Shown here: positions 1 to 8,289 of the stretch, one piece after another | How positions within the stretch are numbered: the stretch's first letter is position 1 | Layout: the number at the start of each line of letters is the position of its first letter | Source: an uncultured Hungatella sp. | GTDB taxonomy: Bacteria; Bacillota; Clostridia; Lachnospirales; Lachnospiraceae | Direction of reading: 5' to 3' | Assembly: GCA_910579515.1 (NCBI GenBank) | Contig: CAJTUV010000037.1 | Location: 1-31,450, forward strand | DNA: 31,450 bases | Notes under the pieces: generated by a model | Databases searched by the model: none | Told to the model about the DNA's origin: nothing | What the model saw: only the letters and a program-made list of their open reading frames with translations | Made by a program: the position numbers and the translations under genes

Positions 1-118
1 TTTATGAGGGGTTGTGGCACTTGCTTGATTCTTAAAGTGTCAAAAACGAGATTATGCAGGAAAATGAACAATTCTGCAACCATGAAAAGCGGATTGTAAC
101 AAAAATTGAGAAAACGTG

Positions 119-147
119 TTGAAAAATAGGTTAACAAAGGTTACAAT
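119..147 (+). promoter_or_regulatory. Sigma-A-type promoter of the AAA ATPase gene
   Basis: TTGAAA at 119-124 and TACAAT at 142-147 are separated by exactly 17 bases. This predicts transcription from about 154, downstream of the GTG at 116 but upstream of the GTG at 188, and so it also helps to decide the start of the ATPase gene. Confidence 0.6.
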
Positions 148-187
148 AGGTGAGGAATGGAGGTGCGTTTCATTGGAGGGCCAGAAT

Positions 188-1936
188 GTGACAGCGGAAG
201 TCGAGATGTTGGAACAGCAGATTGCACAATTACCGGTAGGCTATATTTCAAAAAAAAATATTCATAATAAGACCCGTTATTACAGGCAGTGGACCGAAAA
301 CGGAAAAATAAAGAGTCAGTATATAAAAGAGGGAGATCTGGAGACCGTTCAGGAACAGATTGCCAGACGTAAAGAGTTACAGCAGAGACTAAAGGAGTTA
401 AACGGGGAGAACTCTGGAGGGAAAAAACAAAGGGCGGCAAAGGGGACAAGCTCTTTTTCAGAGGATGGATTTGCGACGAACGTACTCATAGGAGAAGGGC
501 TTCTTGCCATGACTGAAAATATCTGCGCAATAGAGAAACGCAGTGAGTATGAAAAACTAAAAGCGTATTTAGACGGTGAGGGAAACGACAGAGTGTGCCT
601 CGTTATGGGACTTCGCCGGACAGGAAAAACCACCATGATTCGTCAGGCCATGTTGGAATTACTATCTGAAAAAAAGAAGGTGGCCTATATCAAGGTGACG
701 GCCGCAGACTCTATACCGGTTTTAAGCCGTGATTTGAAGCGGCTTTACCAACTGGGTTATCCCTATGTGTTTATTGATGAGGTCACTCTTATGGGAGACT
801 TTATTGACTCTGCGGCTCTGCTTTCGGACATTCATGCCGCTCAGGGGATGCGGCTTGTGCTGACAGGCACAGATTCGCTGGCCTTTTACTTTGCCATGCG
901 TCAGGAATTGTATGACAGGGCGGTTGTTCTTCACACGACGTTTATTCCGTTTCGGGAACACAGCAGGGTTTTGGGAATTGACAGCATCAACGACTATATT
1001 CGTTACGGAGGAACCATGCGCGCCGGGGATTTGGAAGCAGAATATACAGGTGTGAACCCAAAGTATGCTTCTTTTCGCAATGAAGATTCTACGAAAGAAT
1101 ATGTTGACAGCGCTATTTTAAGAAACATCGGCCGTTCCCTGGCCTGCAGCAAGGACAAAAATCAATTTGGAAATCTGCGGTTTCTTCGGGAGGAAGGGGA
1201 CTTAGAGGAGCTTGTAAATCGGACCATTGAAAATATGAATTTAAACTTTCTTTTAGTTGTATTGTCTAAAAACTCTGTGTTTCATGATCTGCGCCTTGCC
1301 GTTTGGAATCTGCGCAACGACCACCGCAGAGAGGAGCAGGAATCAGGGGTAAAGAAGGTTTATATTTCTGAAATAAAAGAAGTACTCACCGCCATGGATC
1401 TGATCGTAGAGTGTCCGGCGGAGACTGCCCAGTCCGGCGGAGAGGCCATTGAACGGGTTATTTTTACCCAGCCGGGCATGAGATACTGCCAGATCGAGGC
1501 GCTGATTCATGAGCTTTTGGCAGGGGAGCGGTTTACTTCTTTAAGCGAAATGGAAAAAGGTGCTTTGGCGGATTTGGCTCTGGAAGAGGTTCGAGGGCGT
1601 ATGTTAGAGGAGATTGTGTTTTTAGAGACAGAAAAAGCGCTGGGAAGCGATTATAAGGTGTATAAACTTCAGTTTCAGGCAGAAGACTTTGATATGGTGG
1701 TTTATGATATGATATCCAATTCCTGTACCGTGTGCGAGCTCAGAGGAAGTGGGAAAAGCGGTCCGGGAATGTACCGGCGTCTTCCGGATGCAGAACGCCG
1801 CCGTCAAATTGAACGGCGGTTTGGAACGATCAAGGAGCATTATATTTTAGGAAGGGAGTTGGAAAGCCGAAGAGAGAATGGAAGGCTGTACTGCAGAGTA
1901 GAGGATTATTTAAAGAGCCTTTCTTCTTTTCAATAG
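188..1936 (+). CDS. AAA-type ATPase with an N-terminal coiled-coil-like segment (ATP-binding protein)
   Basis: A 582-residue protein. The Walker A motif GLRRTGKTT lies near residues 141-149 and a Walker B-like YVFIDEV near 193-199, followed by LVLTGTDS, which fits a sensor segment. This layout is that of the archaeal-type/DUF4143-like ATPases, in which an AAA core is followed by a variable C-terminal, often nuclease-like, half. The first ~110 residues are different: a basic, glutamine-rich stretch (IHNKTRYYRQWTENGKIKSQ) followed by a likely coiled coil, similar in style to small 'Lys/Tyr-rich' domains found in clostridial proteins. I chose GTG 188 because GGAGGG at 175-180 is spaced 7 bases from it and the promoter lies at 119-147; an open frame reaches back to a GTG at 116. 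The gene stands alone, and the next gene has its own probable promoter. The C-terminal half has acidic residues (AEDFDMVVYD then CTVCELRGS) that resemble a PD-(D/E)XK core, but this is only suggestive. The cellular role is unknown. Confidence 0.8.
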   Translation: MTAEVEMLEQQIAQLPVGYISKKNIHNKTRYYRQWTENGKIKSQYIKEGDLETVQEQIARRKELQQRLKELNGENSGGKKQRAAKGTSSFSEDGFATNVLIGEGLLAMTENICAIEKRSEYEKLKAYLDGEGNDRVCLVMGLRRTGKTTMIRQAMLELLSEKKKVAYIKVTAADSIPVLSRDLKRLYQLGYPYVFIDEVTLMGDFIDSAALLSDIHAAQGMRLVLTGTDSLAFYFAMRQELYDRAVVLHTTFIPFREHSRVLGIDSINDYIRYGGTMRAGDLEAEYTGVNPKYASFRNEDSTKEYVDSAILRNIGRSLACSKDKNQFGNLRFLREEGDLEELVNRTIENMNLNFLLVVLSKNSVFHDLRLAVWNLRNDHRREEQESGVKKVYISEIKEVLTAMDLIVECPAETAQSGGEAIERVIFTQPGMRYCQIEALIHELLAGERFTSLSEMEKGALADLALEEVRGRMLEEIVFLETEKALGSDYKVYKLQFQAEDFDMVVYDMISNSCTVCELRGSGKSGPGMYRRLPDAERRRQIERRFGTIKEHYILGRELESRRENGRLYCRVEDYLKSLSSFQ

Positions 1937-1969
1937 GTGATTGTGAAAGTCAGAATCTTCTGCTAAATT

Positions 1970-1999
1970 TTGAGTTTCACAGATGCTTATTTTTATATA
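1970..1999 (+). promoter_or_regulatory. Possible promoter of the MATE/glycosyltransferase operon
   Basis: TTGAGT (1970-1975) and TATATA (1994-1999) with an 18-base spacer, just ahead of the AAGGAGG ribosome site of the MATE gene. The match is moderate. Confidence 0.4.
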
Positions 2000-2015
2000 G
2001 AAGGAGGAATGTAGA

Positions 2016-3380
2016 ATGAATAATAACAGAGATTTGTTTGAGAATGCGCCAGTGCCGAAGGCTGTGGCGGTTATGGCGGTGCCTACCATGATTTCTATGC
2101 TGGTGGTAGTGATTTATAATATGGCCGATACCTTTTTTATCGGTCAGACCGGCGATCCTATGCAGGTGGCGGCTGTTTCCCTGGCGACGCCTGTGTTTAT
2201 GGTGTTTATGGCATTAGGGAATCTGTTTGGAATCGGCGGCAGCTCTGCTATTTCCAGAGCTTTAGGAGAGAAAAAGATGGAGAGAGCCAGGCAGATTTCT
2301 TCTTTCTGCTGTTATGGCTCTCTGGGATTAGGAGTAATCATGTCTCTTCTTTTCCTGGTGGGAATGGACGTAATTTTGAAATTGATTGGGGCCAGTGAAA
2401 ATACGATCGACTATGCCAGAAGTTATTTGAGCTATATTGCGTTGGGCGGTCCTTTTATCATGTTTGGAACAGCTTTTGGCAATATTTTACGAGGAGAGGG
2501 CGCATCCAAAGAGTCCATGATTGGAAACATGATCGGAACCATGGTTAATATTATTTTGGATCCTATCATGATTTTAGTGTTGGGCTGGGGCGTGGCAGGC
2601 GCGGCTGTAGCTACCGTGATTGGAAATATGGCAGCCAGCGCCTTTTATCTGCAGTATTTTCTGAGAAAGAAATCCAGCCTGTCCATTCGTCTGAAAGATT
2701 TTCGGATGGGAGAGAGAATTGCTGTCAGTGTGGCATCCATTGGAATCCCTGCTTCCCTAAATAATATATTGATGAGCTGCGCCAATATTGTGCTCAATCA
2801 CGTGCTGGCAGGATATGGCGACACACCTGTGGCGGCTATGGGCGTGGCGATGAAGGCCAATATGCTGGTGGTTCTTCTCCAGATCGGCCTCTGCGCCGGT
2901 ATCCAGCCATTGATCGGCTATAATTATGGAGCCAGGAATAAGAAACGTCTTCTGAAGGTGGTCTGGTTTACAGGCGCCTGCGCTGTGGTTATGGGTACTG
3001 TGCTGACTTTGTTTATGGTGGTTGCCAGAGCAAGCATCATCAAGGCGTTTATTAATGACCAGGCAGTGATTGATTACGGTATCCAGATGGTGATTGCGTT
3101 ACAGATTTCCGGTCCGGTACTTGGCATTTTGTTTTTGTGTATCAATACGATTCAGGGAATGGGAAAGGCTTTGCCTTCCCTGATTCTTACCATTTGCCGT
3201 CAGGGACTGGTGTTTATTCCTATGGTGTTTTTGATGAACCAGCTGTGGGGACTGGAAGGGGTGATTTATGCCCAGCCTACGGCGGACTTTTTCTCCATTG
3301 TGCTGTCTGTGTTTTTGTGTCTGGGGATTATCCGGAAAATGGGGAATGTAAAGAAGGATCCCCTTGCAGATTCCGTATAG
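2016..3380 (+). CDS. MATE family efflux transporter (first of two in the window)
   Basis: A 454-residue polytopic membrane protein of the usual MATE length, in two half-repeats of about six membrane helices. The N-terminus (AVPTMISMLVVVIYNMADTFFIG) is the classic start of the NorM/DinF-type family, which exports cationic drugs and metabolites using Na+ or H+ gradients. GLEGVIYAQPTADFFS near the C-terminus is also typical of Firmicute members. An AAGGAGG ribosome site sits at about 2001-2007. The stop is followed after 9 bases by the next membrane protein, so this is probably the first gene of a three-gene operon with two glycosylation-type genes. That context raises the possibility that it moves a lipid or envelope precursor rather than a drug, but nothing in the sequence proves it. 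It differs clearly from the second MATE gene at 25995 and is not a recent copy. Confidence 0.92.
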   Translation: MNNNRDLFENAPVPKAVAVMAVPTMISMLVVVIYNMADTFFIGQTGDPMQVAAVSLATPVFMVFMALGNLFGIGGSSAISRALGEKKMERARQISSFCCYGSLGLGVIMSLLFLVGMDVILKLIGASENTIDYARSYLSYIALGGPFIMFGTAFGNILRGEGASKESMIGNMIGTMVNIILDPIMILVLGWGVAGAAVATVIGNMAASAFYLQYFLRKKSSLSIRLKDFRMGERIAVSVASIGIPASLNNILMSCANIVLNHVLAGYGDTPVAAMGVAMKANMLVVLLQIGLCAGIQPLIGYNYGARNKKRLLKVVWFTGACAVVMGTVLTLFMVVARASIIKAFINDQAVIDYGIQMVIALQISGPVLGILFLCINTIQGMGKALPSLILTICRQGLVFIPMVFLMNQLWGLEGVIYAQPTADFFSIVLSVFLCLGIIRKMGNVKKDPLADSV

Positions 3381-3389
3381 GAGGAAATC

Positions 3390-5264
3390 ATGTTTATTTT
3401 CAGTATCTTTATTTTGATTCTGCTGGCAGCTGATCTTAGCCTGTTATTGAAAAGGAATATAGCAGTGACCCTGCCTGTCTCCTGCTTTCTGATTATTCTG
3501 GGAATGTATTTGTTTTCTCTGGTGAATCTTCTGGGAGCGGCGGTTTGGGGAGTGGGACTTCTGGTTGTAAGCTTTACCTGTTTGACCGGCTGGAAGACTC
3601 TGGGCAGTCAGGGACAGGCCAGGGCGCTTCTTTTGGAATATGTGTGGACGCCGGCGTTTATCGTGTTTCTTGTCTTCACTGTGCTATTGTTCTTTCTCAG
3701 CTATGACGTTCATGTGTTTCAGTGGGATGAGTATTCTCATTGGTCAACCACAGTAAAAGACATGTATTTCACAGACAGACTAAGTATCTATAAAGATGTT
3801 TCCACAACAGGATTTGTTTCCTACCCTCCGGCTATGGCTTTATGGCAGTATTTTTTTGTGAAACTTTGTGGTCGGTGGACAGACGGAATCATTATTTTCG
3901 CTTATAATTTGTATCTGCTTATGATGATGATGCCAGTGGTGGGAAAGCTTAAGTGGAAGCACTGGCCTTTGGTCCTGGTGTTTTTCCTGTTGATGTATGT
4001 AATGCCATATTGGTTTTACACCCCTTATGAGGGGAGCGCCTGGAGATGCATATATATTGACAGAGCGATTTCTTTCACCTTTACCTATCTGATGGTTTCC
4101 TATTTTACCAGCAATCAGATAGATCCTCTTTCTCTGGGGCTGGGAATGTTTGTGCTTCCGCTGCTAAAATCTATTGGTTTGGCTTTTTGCGCGTTTGCGG
4201 CCTTTGCCATTGTGATGGATTTCATGGCGGTAAATAAAGAGAACCGGAAAAGAAATCTTTTTCTGGTTCTTTGCTGCCTGGTTGTCTGTATAGCTGGGTA
4301 TTATAGCTGGAAAATGAGACTGTGGTTTGCTGGTACAGGAGGGGTATGGAATACCAGCAGGCTTACCTTAAAAAGCGTTGTAAAATTGTTTCTCGGAATG
4401 GAAGAGGAATGGAAGTATCATGTTGCAAAGTCTTTCTGGCTGTATCTTTTCAATAATGGATTGCAGCATTTTCATGGGTCTATCATTATTACCATTGCTG
4501 GTTTTCCTGCTTTTTGGGCTCTGGCCCTTCTCTTTGGAATGGTGATTTCAAAAAAAGAAAGGCTTCTGAAACGAAACCTATTTTTGGCTGGAGTGTTTGC
4601 CGTTGAATTTGTGTTATATGAATTTTCTATTTTACTGACTCAGCTGTATCTCTTGTCTCAGACCGAGGCGGCTGTTTTATCGGGGCTTATGCGGTATTCC
4701 TCTAATTTTGCCCTGGGAGCAAGCTGTTTTATTATGATTTACCTCTTTTCCATTGTGGTGGACAATCTAAAGGAACGGGAAATGCCCTATCATGTTGGAA
4801 TTGTCTCTGGACTGGTTTTGTTTACCATCTGCACCGTGCCAAATACTCAGGTACTATCCGATCTATGGAATCATGACAAAGCAGTGGAAAATTCCTATAT
4901 GCTCACAGGGTTTACTCCTTATCTGGGTCTGGAGGAGGAATTTTTTCCAATTTTGACAAAGGAAGACAACGTATATCTTGTGGCGAGCGGATACGGGTAT
5001 CATGTGCTCAGAAAGCTGATGATTCCTGCAAGGTCTGGTCCTTTCTGGGTTGACAGTTTGACACAGGAGGATACGATCGATTCCTGGAGAGAGAAACTGG
5101 TCGATGGGAATTACAACTATGTTTATATTGATGAAATCACCGACGGATTTGTGGAGAGATTTCAGTCGTGCTTTGAAAACGGAGTGGTTGAGAGTCAGTC
5201 TTTGTATCAGGTGACAGCTAAGGACGGTCTTCATCTGGTGAAAGTATTTGGTAAAGGAGTTTAA
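3390..5264 (+). CDS. Polytopic membrane protein, candidate GT-C-type glycosyltransferase
   Basis: A 624-residue protein with roughly a dozen hydrophobic segments and a hydrophilic C-terminal domain (about residues 510-624). The stretch after the third or fourth helix, YDVHVFQWDEYSHWSTTVK (about 107-126), carries an Asp-Glu pair in a predicted outside loop. That is where GT-C enzymes (ArnT, PMT, oligosaccharyltransferase type) keep their catalytic acid residues. I cannot assign a formal family. AGGAGG is placed 6 bases before the ATG. The gene lies 9 bases after the MATE gene, and its stop codon overlaps the ATG of the GT2-GtrA gene (TAATG), so the two are probably translationally coupled. The inferred role is transfer of a sugar from a polyprenyl-phosphate carrier to an outside acceptor such as a wall polymer or protein. 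Alternatives are a polymerase or an uncharacterised membrane protein. The C-terminal domain (EDTIDSWREKLVDGNYNYVYID) is soluble-like, as in many bacterial GT-C proteins. Confidence 0.7.
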   Translation: MFIFSIFILILLAADLSLLLKRNIAVTLPVSCFLIILGMYLFSLVNLLGAAVWGVGLLVVSFTCLTGWKTLGSQGQARALLLEYVWTPAFIVFLVFTVLLFFLSYDVHVFQWDEYSHWSTTVKDMYFTDRLSIYKDVSTTGFVSYPPAMALWQYFFVKLCGRWTDGIIIFAYNLYLLMMMMPVVGKLKWKHWPLVLVFFLLMYVMPYWFYTPYEGSAWRCIYIDRAISFTFTYLMVSYFTSNQIDPLSLGLGMFVLPLLKSIGLAFCAFAAFAIVMDFMAVNKENRKRNLFLVLCCLVVCIAGYYSWKMRLWFAGTGGVWNTSRLTLKSVVKLFLGMEEEWKYHVAKSFWLYLFNNGLQHFHGSIIITIAGFPAFWALALLFGMVISKKERLLKRNLFLAGVFAVEFVLYEFSILLTQLYLLSQTEAAVLSGLMRYSSNFALGASCFIMIYLFSIVVDNLKEREMPYHVGIVSGLVLFTICTVPNTQVLSDLWNHDKAVENSYMLTGFTPYLGLEEEFFPILTKEDNVYLVASGYGYHVLRKLMIPARSGPFWVDSLTQEDTIDSWREKLVDGNYNYVYIDEITDGFVERFQSCFENGVVESQSLYQVTAKDGLHLVKVFGKGV

Positions 5265-6349
5265 TGCTTGTGGAAACTTTCGCTGCACAAATACCAGTGG
5301 TGATTCCTGCGTATGAGCCGGATGAGCGATTGGTGGAGTTAATCAAAAGGATGGTAAAACAAACCAGCCAGCCTATTGTTGTCGTTGATGACGGCAGCGG
5401 TAAAGGATATGAGGACATTTTTCATAAGGTTCAGGAAATGATAGAGGAAAACGGGGGCTGTCTCCTCATCCATGACAGAAACAGGGGCAAAGGCAGAGCG
5501 TTAAAGACGGCCTTTGAGTATCTGATTGGTCAATATCCTCAGGCTGTGGGATGTGTGACGGCAGATTCTGACGGACAGCATACGCCGGACTGTATCAGTA
5601 AGGTTTCCCAGGCTCTGGCAAAAAGCCCTCAGGCATTCGTTCTGGGAGTCCGCAATTTTCACCAGGAAGAGATTCCGTGGAAGAGCAGATTCGGAAACCG
5701 TATTACAGAGAATGTGTTTGCATACGTTACGGGAATGCACATCACCGATACCCAGACTGGGCTTCGGGGAATCTCGACGGCGTTTATGAAACAGCTGTTG
5801 GAGGTTCCCGGAGACAGATTTGAGTTTGAGACCCGGATGTTGATGGAAAGCAAGGGAAAGTATCCGATTATAGAGGTGCCCATTGAGACCATCTATGACT
5901 CTGTGGAAAACCATCAGACCCATTTCAGGCCAGTTGTAGATTCTATAAAAATATACAGAATTTTGGGAGGAACCTTTCTAAAATATATTTTTGCCTCGCT
6001 CTCTTCCTTTGTAGTGGATATTGTGCTTTTTTCTCTTTTTTCCAGCTTCCTAGAAGGCCGTATTCTCTTTTCCATTGCCGTTTCCACGGCGCTGGCAAGA
6101 ATGATTTCTGCAACCTATAACTATGCTGTAAATTATAAGGTTGTGTTTAAAAGCAGGGAAAAAATCAGCAGCTGCGGAATCCAGTATCTTATTCTGGCAG
6201 TTATTCAGATGGGAATGAGCGCCGCCTTAGTCACTGGCGGAGTCTGGCTTTTCATTTTCCCAAAAGAAATGATAAAAGTTTTGGTTGATACCATTCTTTT
6301 TCTGGCCAGTTATTACATCCAGCACAAATATATATTCCAAAAGAATTGA
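5264..6349 (+). CDS. Glycosyltransferase family 2 fused to a GtrA-like membrane domain
   Basis: A 361-residue, two-domain protein. Residues ~10-225 form a GT2 domain of the dolichyl-phosphate mannose synthase/undecaprenyl-phosphate sugar synthase type: IPVVIPAYEP nucleotide-binding start, VVVDDGSG, the metal-binding-like TADSDGQH near residue 100 and DTQTGLRG near 165. Residues ~235-360 contain four hydrophobic helices of the GtrA/DPMS_2 type (YIFASLSSFVVDIVLFSLF), a family thought to move lipid-linked sugars across the membrane. The likely reaction is transfer of a sugar from a nucleotide donor to polyprenyl phosphate on the inner face, followed by flipping. ATG 5264 overlaps the previous stop and has AAAGGAG 5 bases upstream. 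The adjacent GT-C-like protein is a natural user of the product. Donor sugar and acceptor are not visible from sequence. Confidence 0.88.
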   Translation: MLVETFAAQIPVVIPAYEPDERLVELIKRMVKQTSQPIVVVDDGSGKGYEDIFHKVQEMIEENGGCLLIHDRNRGKGRALKTAFEYLIGQYPQAVGCVTADSDGQHTPDCISKVSQALAKSPQAFVLGVRNFHQEEIPWKSRFGNRITENVFAYVTGMHITDTQTGLRGISTAFMKQLLEVPGDRFEFETRMLMESKGKYPIIEVPIETIYDSVENHQTHFRPVVDSIKIYRILGGTFLKYIFASLSSFVVDIVLFSLFSSFLEGRILFSIAVSTALARMISATYNYAVNYKVVFKSREKISSCGIQYLILAVIQMGMSAALVTGGVWLFIFPKEMIKVLVDTILFLASYYIQHKYIFQKN

Positions 6350-6363
6350 ATTGGTGTTATAAT
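6335..6363 (+). promoter_or_regulatory. Extended -10 promoter of the ferritin gene
   Basis: TGTTATAAT (6355-6363) is a consensus TATAAT with an upstream TG extension. The -35 position (TTCCAA, 6335-6340) is poor, with a 17-base spacer. It overlaps the end of the GT2-GtrA gene, so ferritin is probably transcribed apart from that operon. Confidence 0.6.
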
Positions 6364-6393
6364 GGATCAAAATAAGACTAGGAGGATAAGGGA

Positions 6394-6906
6394 ATGTTAG
6401 ATACAAAAGTGGCAGAGCTGTTGAACGAACAGATTAATAAGGAGTTCTATTCTGCATACTTATATTTAGATTTTTCAAACTATTTTAAGGATCAGGGGCT
6501 GGAGGGATTTGCCAACTGGTATTGGGTGCAGGCTCAGGAAGAGAGAGACCATGCCGTGCTGTTTATGCAGTATCTGCAGAATAATGGATGTAAGGTAACA
6601 TTAGAGGCGATTGATAAACCAGATAAAGTGTTTGCATCTTTCGGAGATCCTCTAAAAGCGGGATATGAGCATGAACAGTATGTGACCGGCCTCATACATA
6701 CCATTTATGAAGCTGCAAATGTTGTGAAGGATTTCAGAACCATGCAGTTTTTGGATTGGTTTGTAAAAGAGCAGGGAGAAGAGGAGAACAATGCAGAAGG
6801 CATGATCAAGAAGTTTGATTTGTTCGGCTCAGACCCCAGGGCTTTGTATATGCTGGACAGTGAATTGGCAGCCAGGGTTTATAGCGCTCCTTCCCTAGTT
6901 CTTTAA
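6394..6906 (+). CDS. ftnA: Bacterial non-haem ferritin
   Basis: A 170-residue four-helix protein of normal FtnA length. The ferroxidase-centre residues can be read: Glu17 (INKEFYSAYLYL), Glu50 and His53 (QEERDHAVLF), a glutamate in GYEHEQ (93-95) and the EQGEEE motif (127-132). It should oxidise Fe(II) and store iron as ferric mineral in a 24-subunit cytoplasmic shell, which also limits oxidative damage in anaerobes. GGAGGATAAGG lies just ahead of ATG 6394. There is a good promoter upstream, and the EFR1 flavodoxin/ferredoxin gene follows closely without a visible terminator. Co-transcription with an electron-transfer protein suggests reductive iron release as a possible joint function, which is inference only. 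Confidence 0.96.
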   Translation: MLDTKVAELLNEQINKEFYSAYLYLDFSNYFKDQGLEGFANWYWVQAQEERDHAVLFMQYLQNNGCKVTLEAIDKPDKVFASFGDPLKAGYEHEQYVTGLIHTIYEAANVVKDFRTMQFLDWFVKEQGEEENNAEGMIKKFDLFGSDPRALYMLDSELAARVYSAPSLVL

Positions 6907-6950
6907 AGCAGATACATGAAGGATACATATAGATAATGGAGAAAAATGGA

Positions 6951-7712
6951 ATGAACGTTTATTCCCTGTATTTCAGTCCCACAGGCGGAACGAAAAGAGT
7001 TATGGATATTCTGGCTGGGGAATGGAAAAATAAGGTGGAACTTGATCTTTCTGTGCCAGATAAAAATTATGGCGTGTACCGTTTTCCGAGAGGAGACGTA
7101 TGTCTCATTGGAGTCCCCTCGTTTGGAGGGAGAGCGCCAAAGGAAGCCATAGACCGCTTAAAACAGATCAAGGCAGATCACGCCGCGGCGATTCTGGTAG
7201 TGGTTTACGGAAATAGAGATTATGACGATACGATACTGGAACTGCGCAAAACGGCAGAGAGCTGCGGGTTTTGCGTGGTGGCCGCGATTGCGGCTGTTGC
7301 AGAGCACTCGATTATGCACCAATATGGCGCAGGACGGCCTGACAGCAGAGATGAGAAAGTGCTTCGGGCATATGTGGGAAAGATCAGAAAGAAACTGAAC
7401 ACTCCTAAGGCATGGAAAGACTTTTTTGTTCCCGGAAAGATCCCATACAAAGATTATTCAGGAGTCCCGTTAAAGCCCAAGGCTTCCAAGGCCTGTAATC
7501 ATTGCGGGATCTGCGCCCAGAAGTGTCCTGTAAAAGCGATTCCGAAAAAAAGGCCTTCCTATACAGACGAGAGCAAGTGTATTTCGTGTATGCGCTGCGT
7601 AGGAATATGTCCTCATAAGGCCAGGAAATTGAATCCGGCCATGGTATTTATGGCAACCTGGAAATTTAAGAAGGTTTGCTCAAAAAGGAAAAAGTCAGAG
7701 TTATTTATTTAA
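6951..7712 (+). CDS. EFR1 family protein: flavodoxin-like domain plus two [4Fe-4S] clusters
   Basis: A 253-residue cytoplasmic electron carrier. The N-terminal ~155 residues resemble a flavodoxin: YFSPTGGTKRVMD is the phosphate-binding loop, and VYGNRDYDD is a flavin-contacting loop. The C-terminal part has two CxxCxxCxxxCP motifs, CNHCGICAQKCP and CISCMRCVGICP, each of which binds a [4Fe-4S] cluster. This layout is common in clostridia and usually annotated EFR1; the physiological partner is generally unknown. I chose ATG 6951 because GGAGA precedes it by 8 bases; ATG 6936 adds five residues and has a less well placed ribosome site. It follows ferritin by about 45 bases and ends at a strong terminator, suggesting a two-gene unit. 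Confidence 0.88.
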   Translation: MNVYSLYFSPTGGTKRVMDILAGEWKNKVELDLSVPDKNYGVYRFPRGDVCLIGVPSFGGRAPKEAIDRLKQIKADHAAAILVVVYGNRDYDDTILELRKTAESCGFCVVAAIAAVAEHSIMHQYGAGRPDSRDEKVLRAYVGKIRKKLNTPKAWKDFFVPGKIPYKDYSGVPLKPKASKACNHCGICAQKCPVKAIPKKRPSYTDESKCISCMRCVGICPHKARKLNPAMVFMATWKFKKVCSKRKKSELFI

Positions 7713-7739
7713 AAAAGTGCAAAATTTTGCACTTTTTTT
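7711..7739 (+). terminator. Rho-independent terminator after the ferritin-EFR1 unit
   Basis: AAAAAAGTGCAAAATTTTGCAC is followed by a run of seven T. The symmetric A-tract/T-tract flanks would allow it to work in both directions. It begins at the EFR1 stop codon. Confidence 0.85.
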
Positions 7740-7841
7740 CGTGTGGAAAAGACGGTTATTTTTCAGGAAACAGCGCACATTAAGAGAGAAAGGAAAACAG
7801 CCTTTCAATGAATCGTAAAGCAGGAACAGAGAGGAGAAACT

Positions 7842-8015
7842 ATGAGCCCAAAAGAATTAAGCTATATTGAAGATGCGTTGTCTCATGAAAAGTTTTTGAA
7901 GACTCAGTGTCAGGAAGCGGTCAATCAGCTTCAGTGCAGTGAGCTGAAGAGCTGTGTTCAGCAGTTTCAAGAAAAACACCAGCAGATTTTTGACAACTTT
8001 TACAATCTGATGTAA
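7842..8015 (+). CDS. Small spore-coat-associated protein (57 residues)
   Basis: A short gene beginning MSPKELSYIEDALSHEKFL and ending QQIFDNFYNLM. GAGGAG at 7830-7835 is a well placed ribosome site, and the stop codon is fused to the AAGGAGG of the next gene. It is a helical, Gln/Glu-rich polypeptide with a C-terminal QQ-F-x-NF-Y-NL-M pattern. In clostridia, a small protein of this style commonly precedes a CotF-family coat gene. I therefore infer a coat or spore-surface role, probably transcribed in the mother cell. No sigma-E or sigma-K promoter could be picked out with confidence. It is real rather than chance, given the paired ribosome sites and tight spacing. Confidence 0.75.
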   Translation: MSPKELSYIEDALSHEKFLKTQCQEAVNQLQCSELKSCVQQFQEKHQQIFDNFYNLM

Positions 8016-8028
8016 GGAGGAAAACAGC

Positions 8029-8277
8029 ATGGACGACAGATGTATTATGGAAAACCTGCTTCTGACCACCAAAGGAGTGTGTGATTTATATCTTCATGGA
8101 ACCATAGAATCTTCCACACAAAATGTTCATCAGGCATTTGACAGTGCCTTAGAGGAGAGTTTATGTATCCAGGACAATATCTATAAGAAGATGTCTGCAA
8201 AAGGATGGTATTCCAGTGAAACTGCACAGCCAGAGAAAGTGCAGAAGGTGAAAAATCAGTTTGCAGGAATGCAGTAA
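8029..8277 (+). CDS. CotF-like spore coat protein
   Basis: An 82-residue protein (MDDRCIMENLLLTTKGVCDLY...). CotF-family proteins share the MxENLLxTxKxxxDLYLHGTIES pattern seen here in the first 30 residues, and the C-terminal KKMSAKGWY is typical as well. The family is ferritin-like in fold and belongs to the outer spore layers. TAAGGAGG at 8013-8020 couples it to the preceding 57-residue gene. It is convergent with the DUF4129 gene, with only 12 bases between stops and no visible terminator between them. The presence of this pair is the clearest sign that the organism sporulates or descends from a spore former. Confidence 0.85.
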   Translation: MDDRCIMENLLLTTKGVCDLYLHGTIESSTQNVHQAFDSALEESLCIQDNIYKKMSAKGWYSSETAQPEKVQKVKNQFAGMQ

Positions 8278-8289
8278 GCACCTGTTAAG

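Noticed and set aside
116..187. Start of the AAA ATPase gene at GTG 116
   Set aside because: A near-consensus promoter at 119-147 would start transcription after it, and GTG 188 has a good ribosome site.
7857..8072. Minus-strand frame over the two spore-coat genes
   Set aside because: Both coat genes on the plus strand have good ribosome sites and tight spacing; the antisense frame has none.
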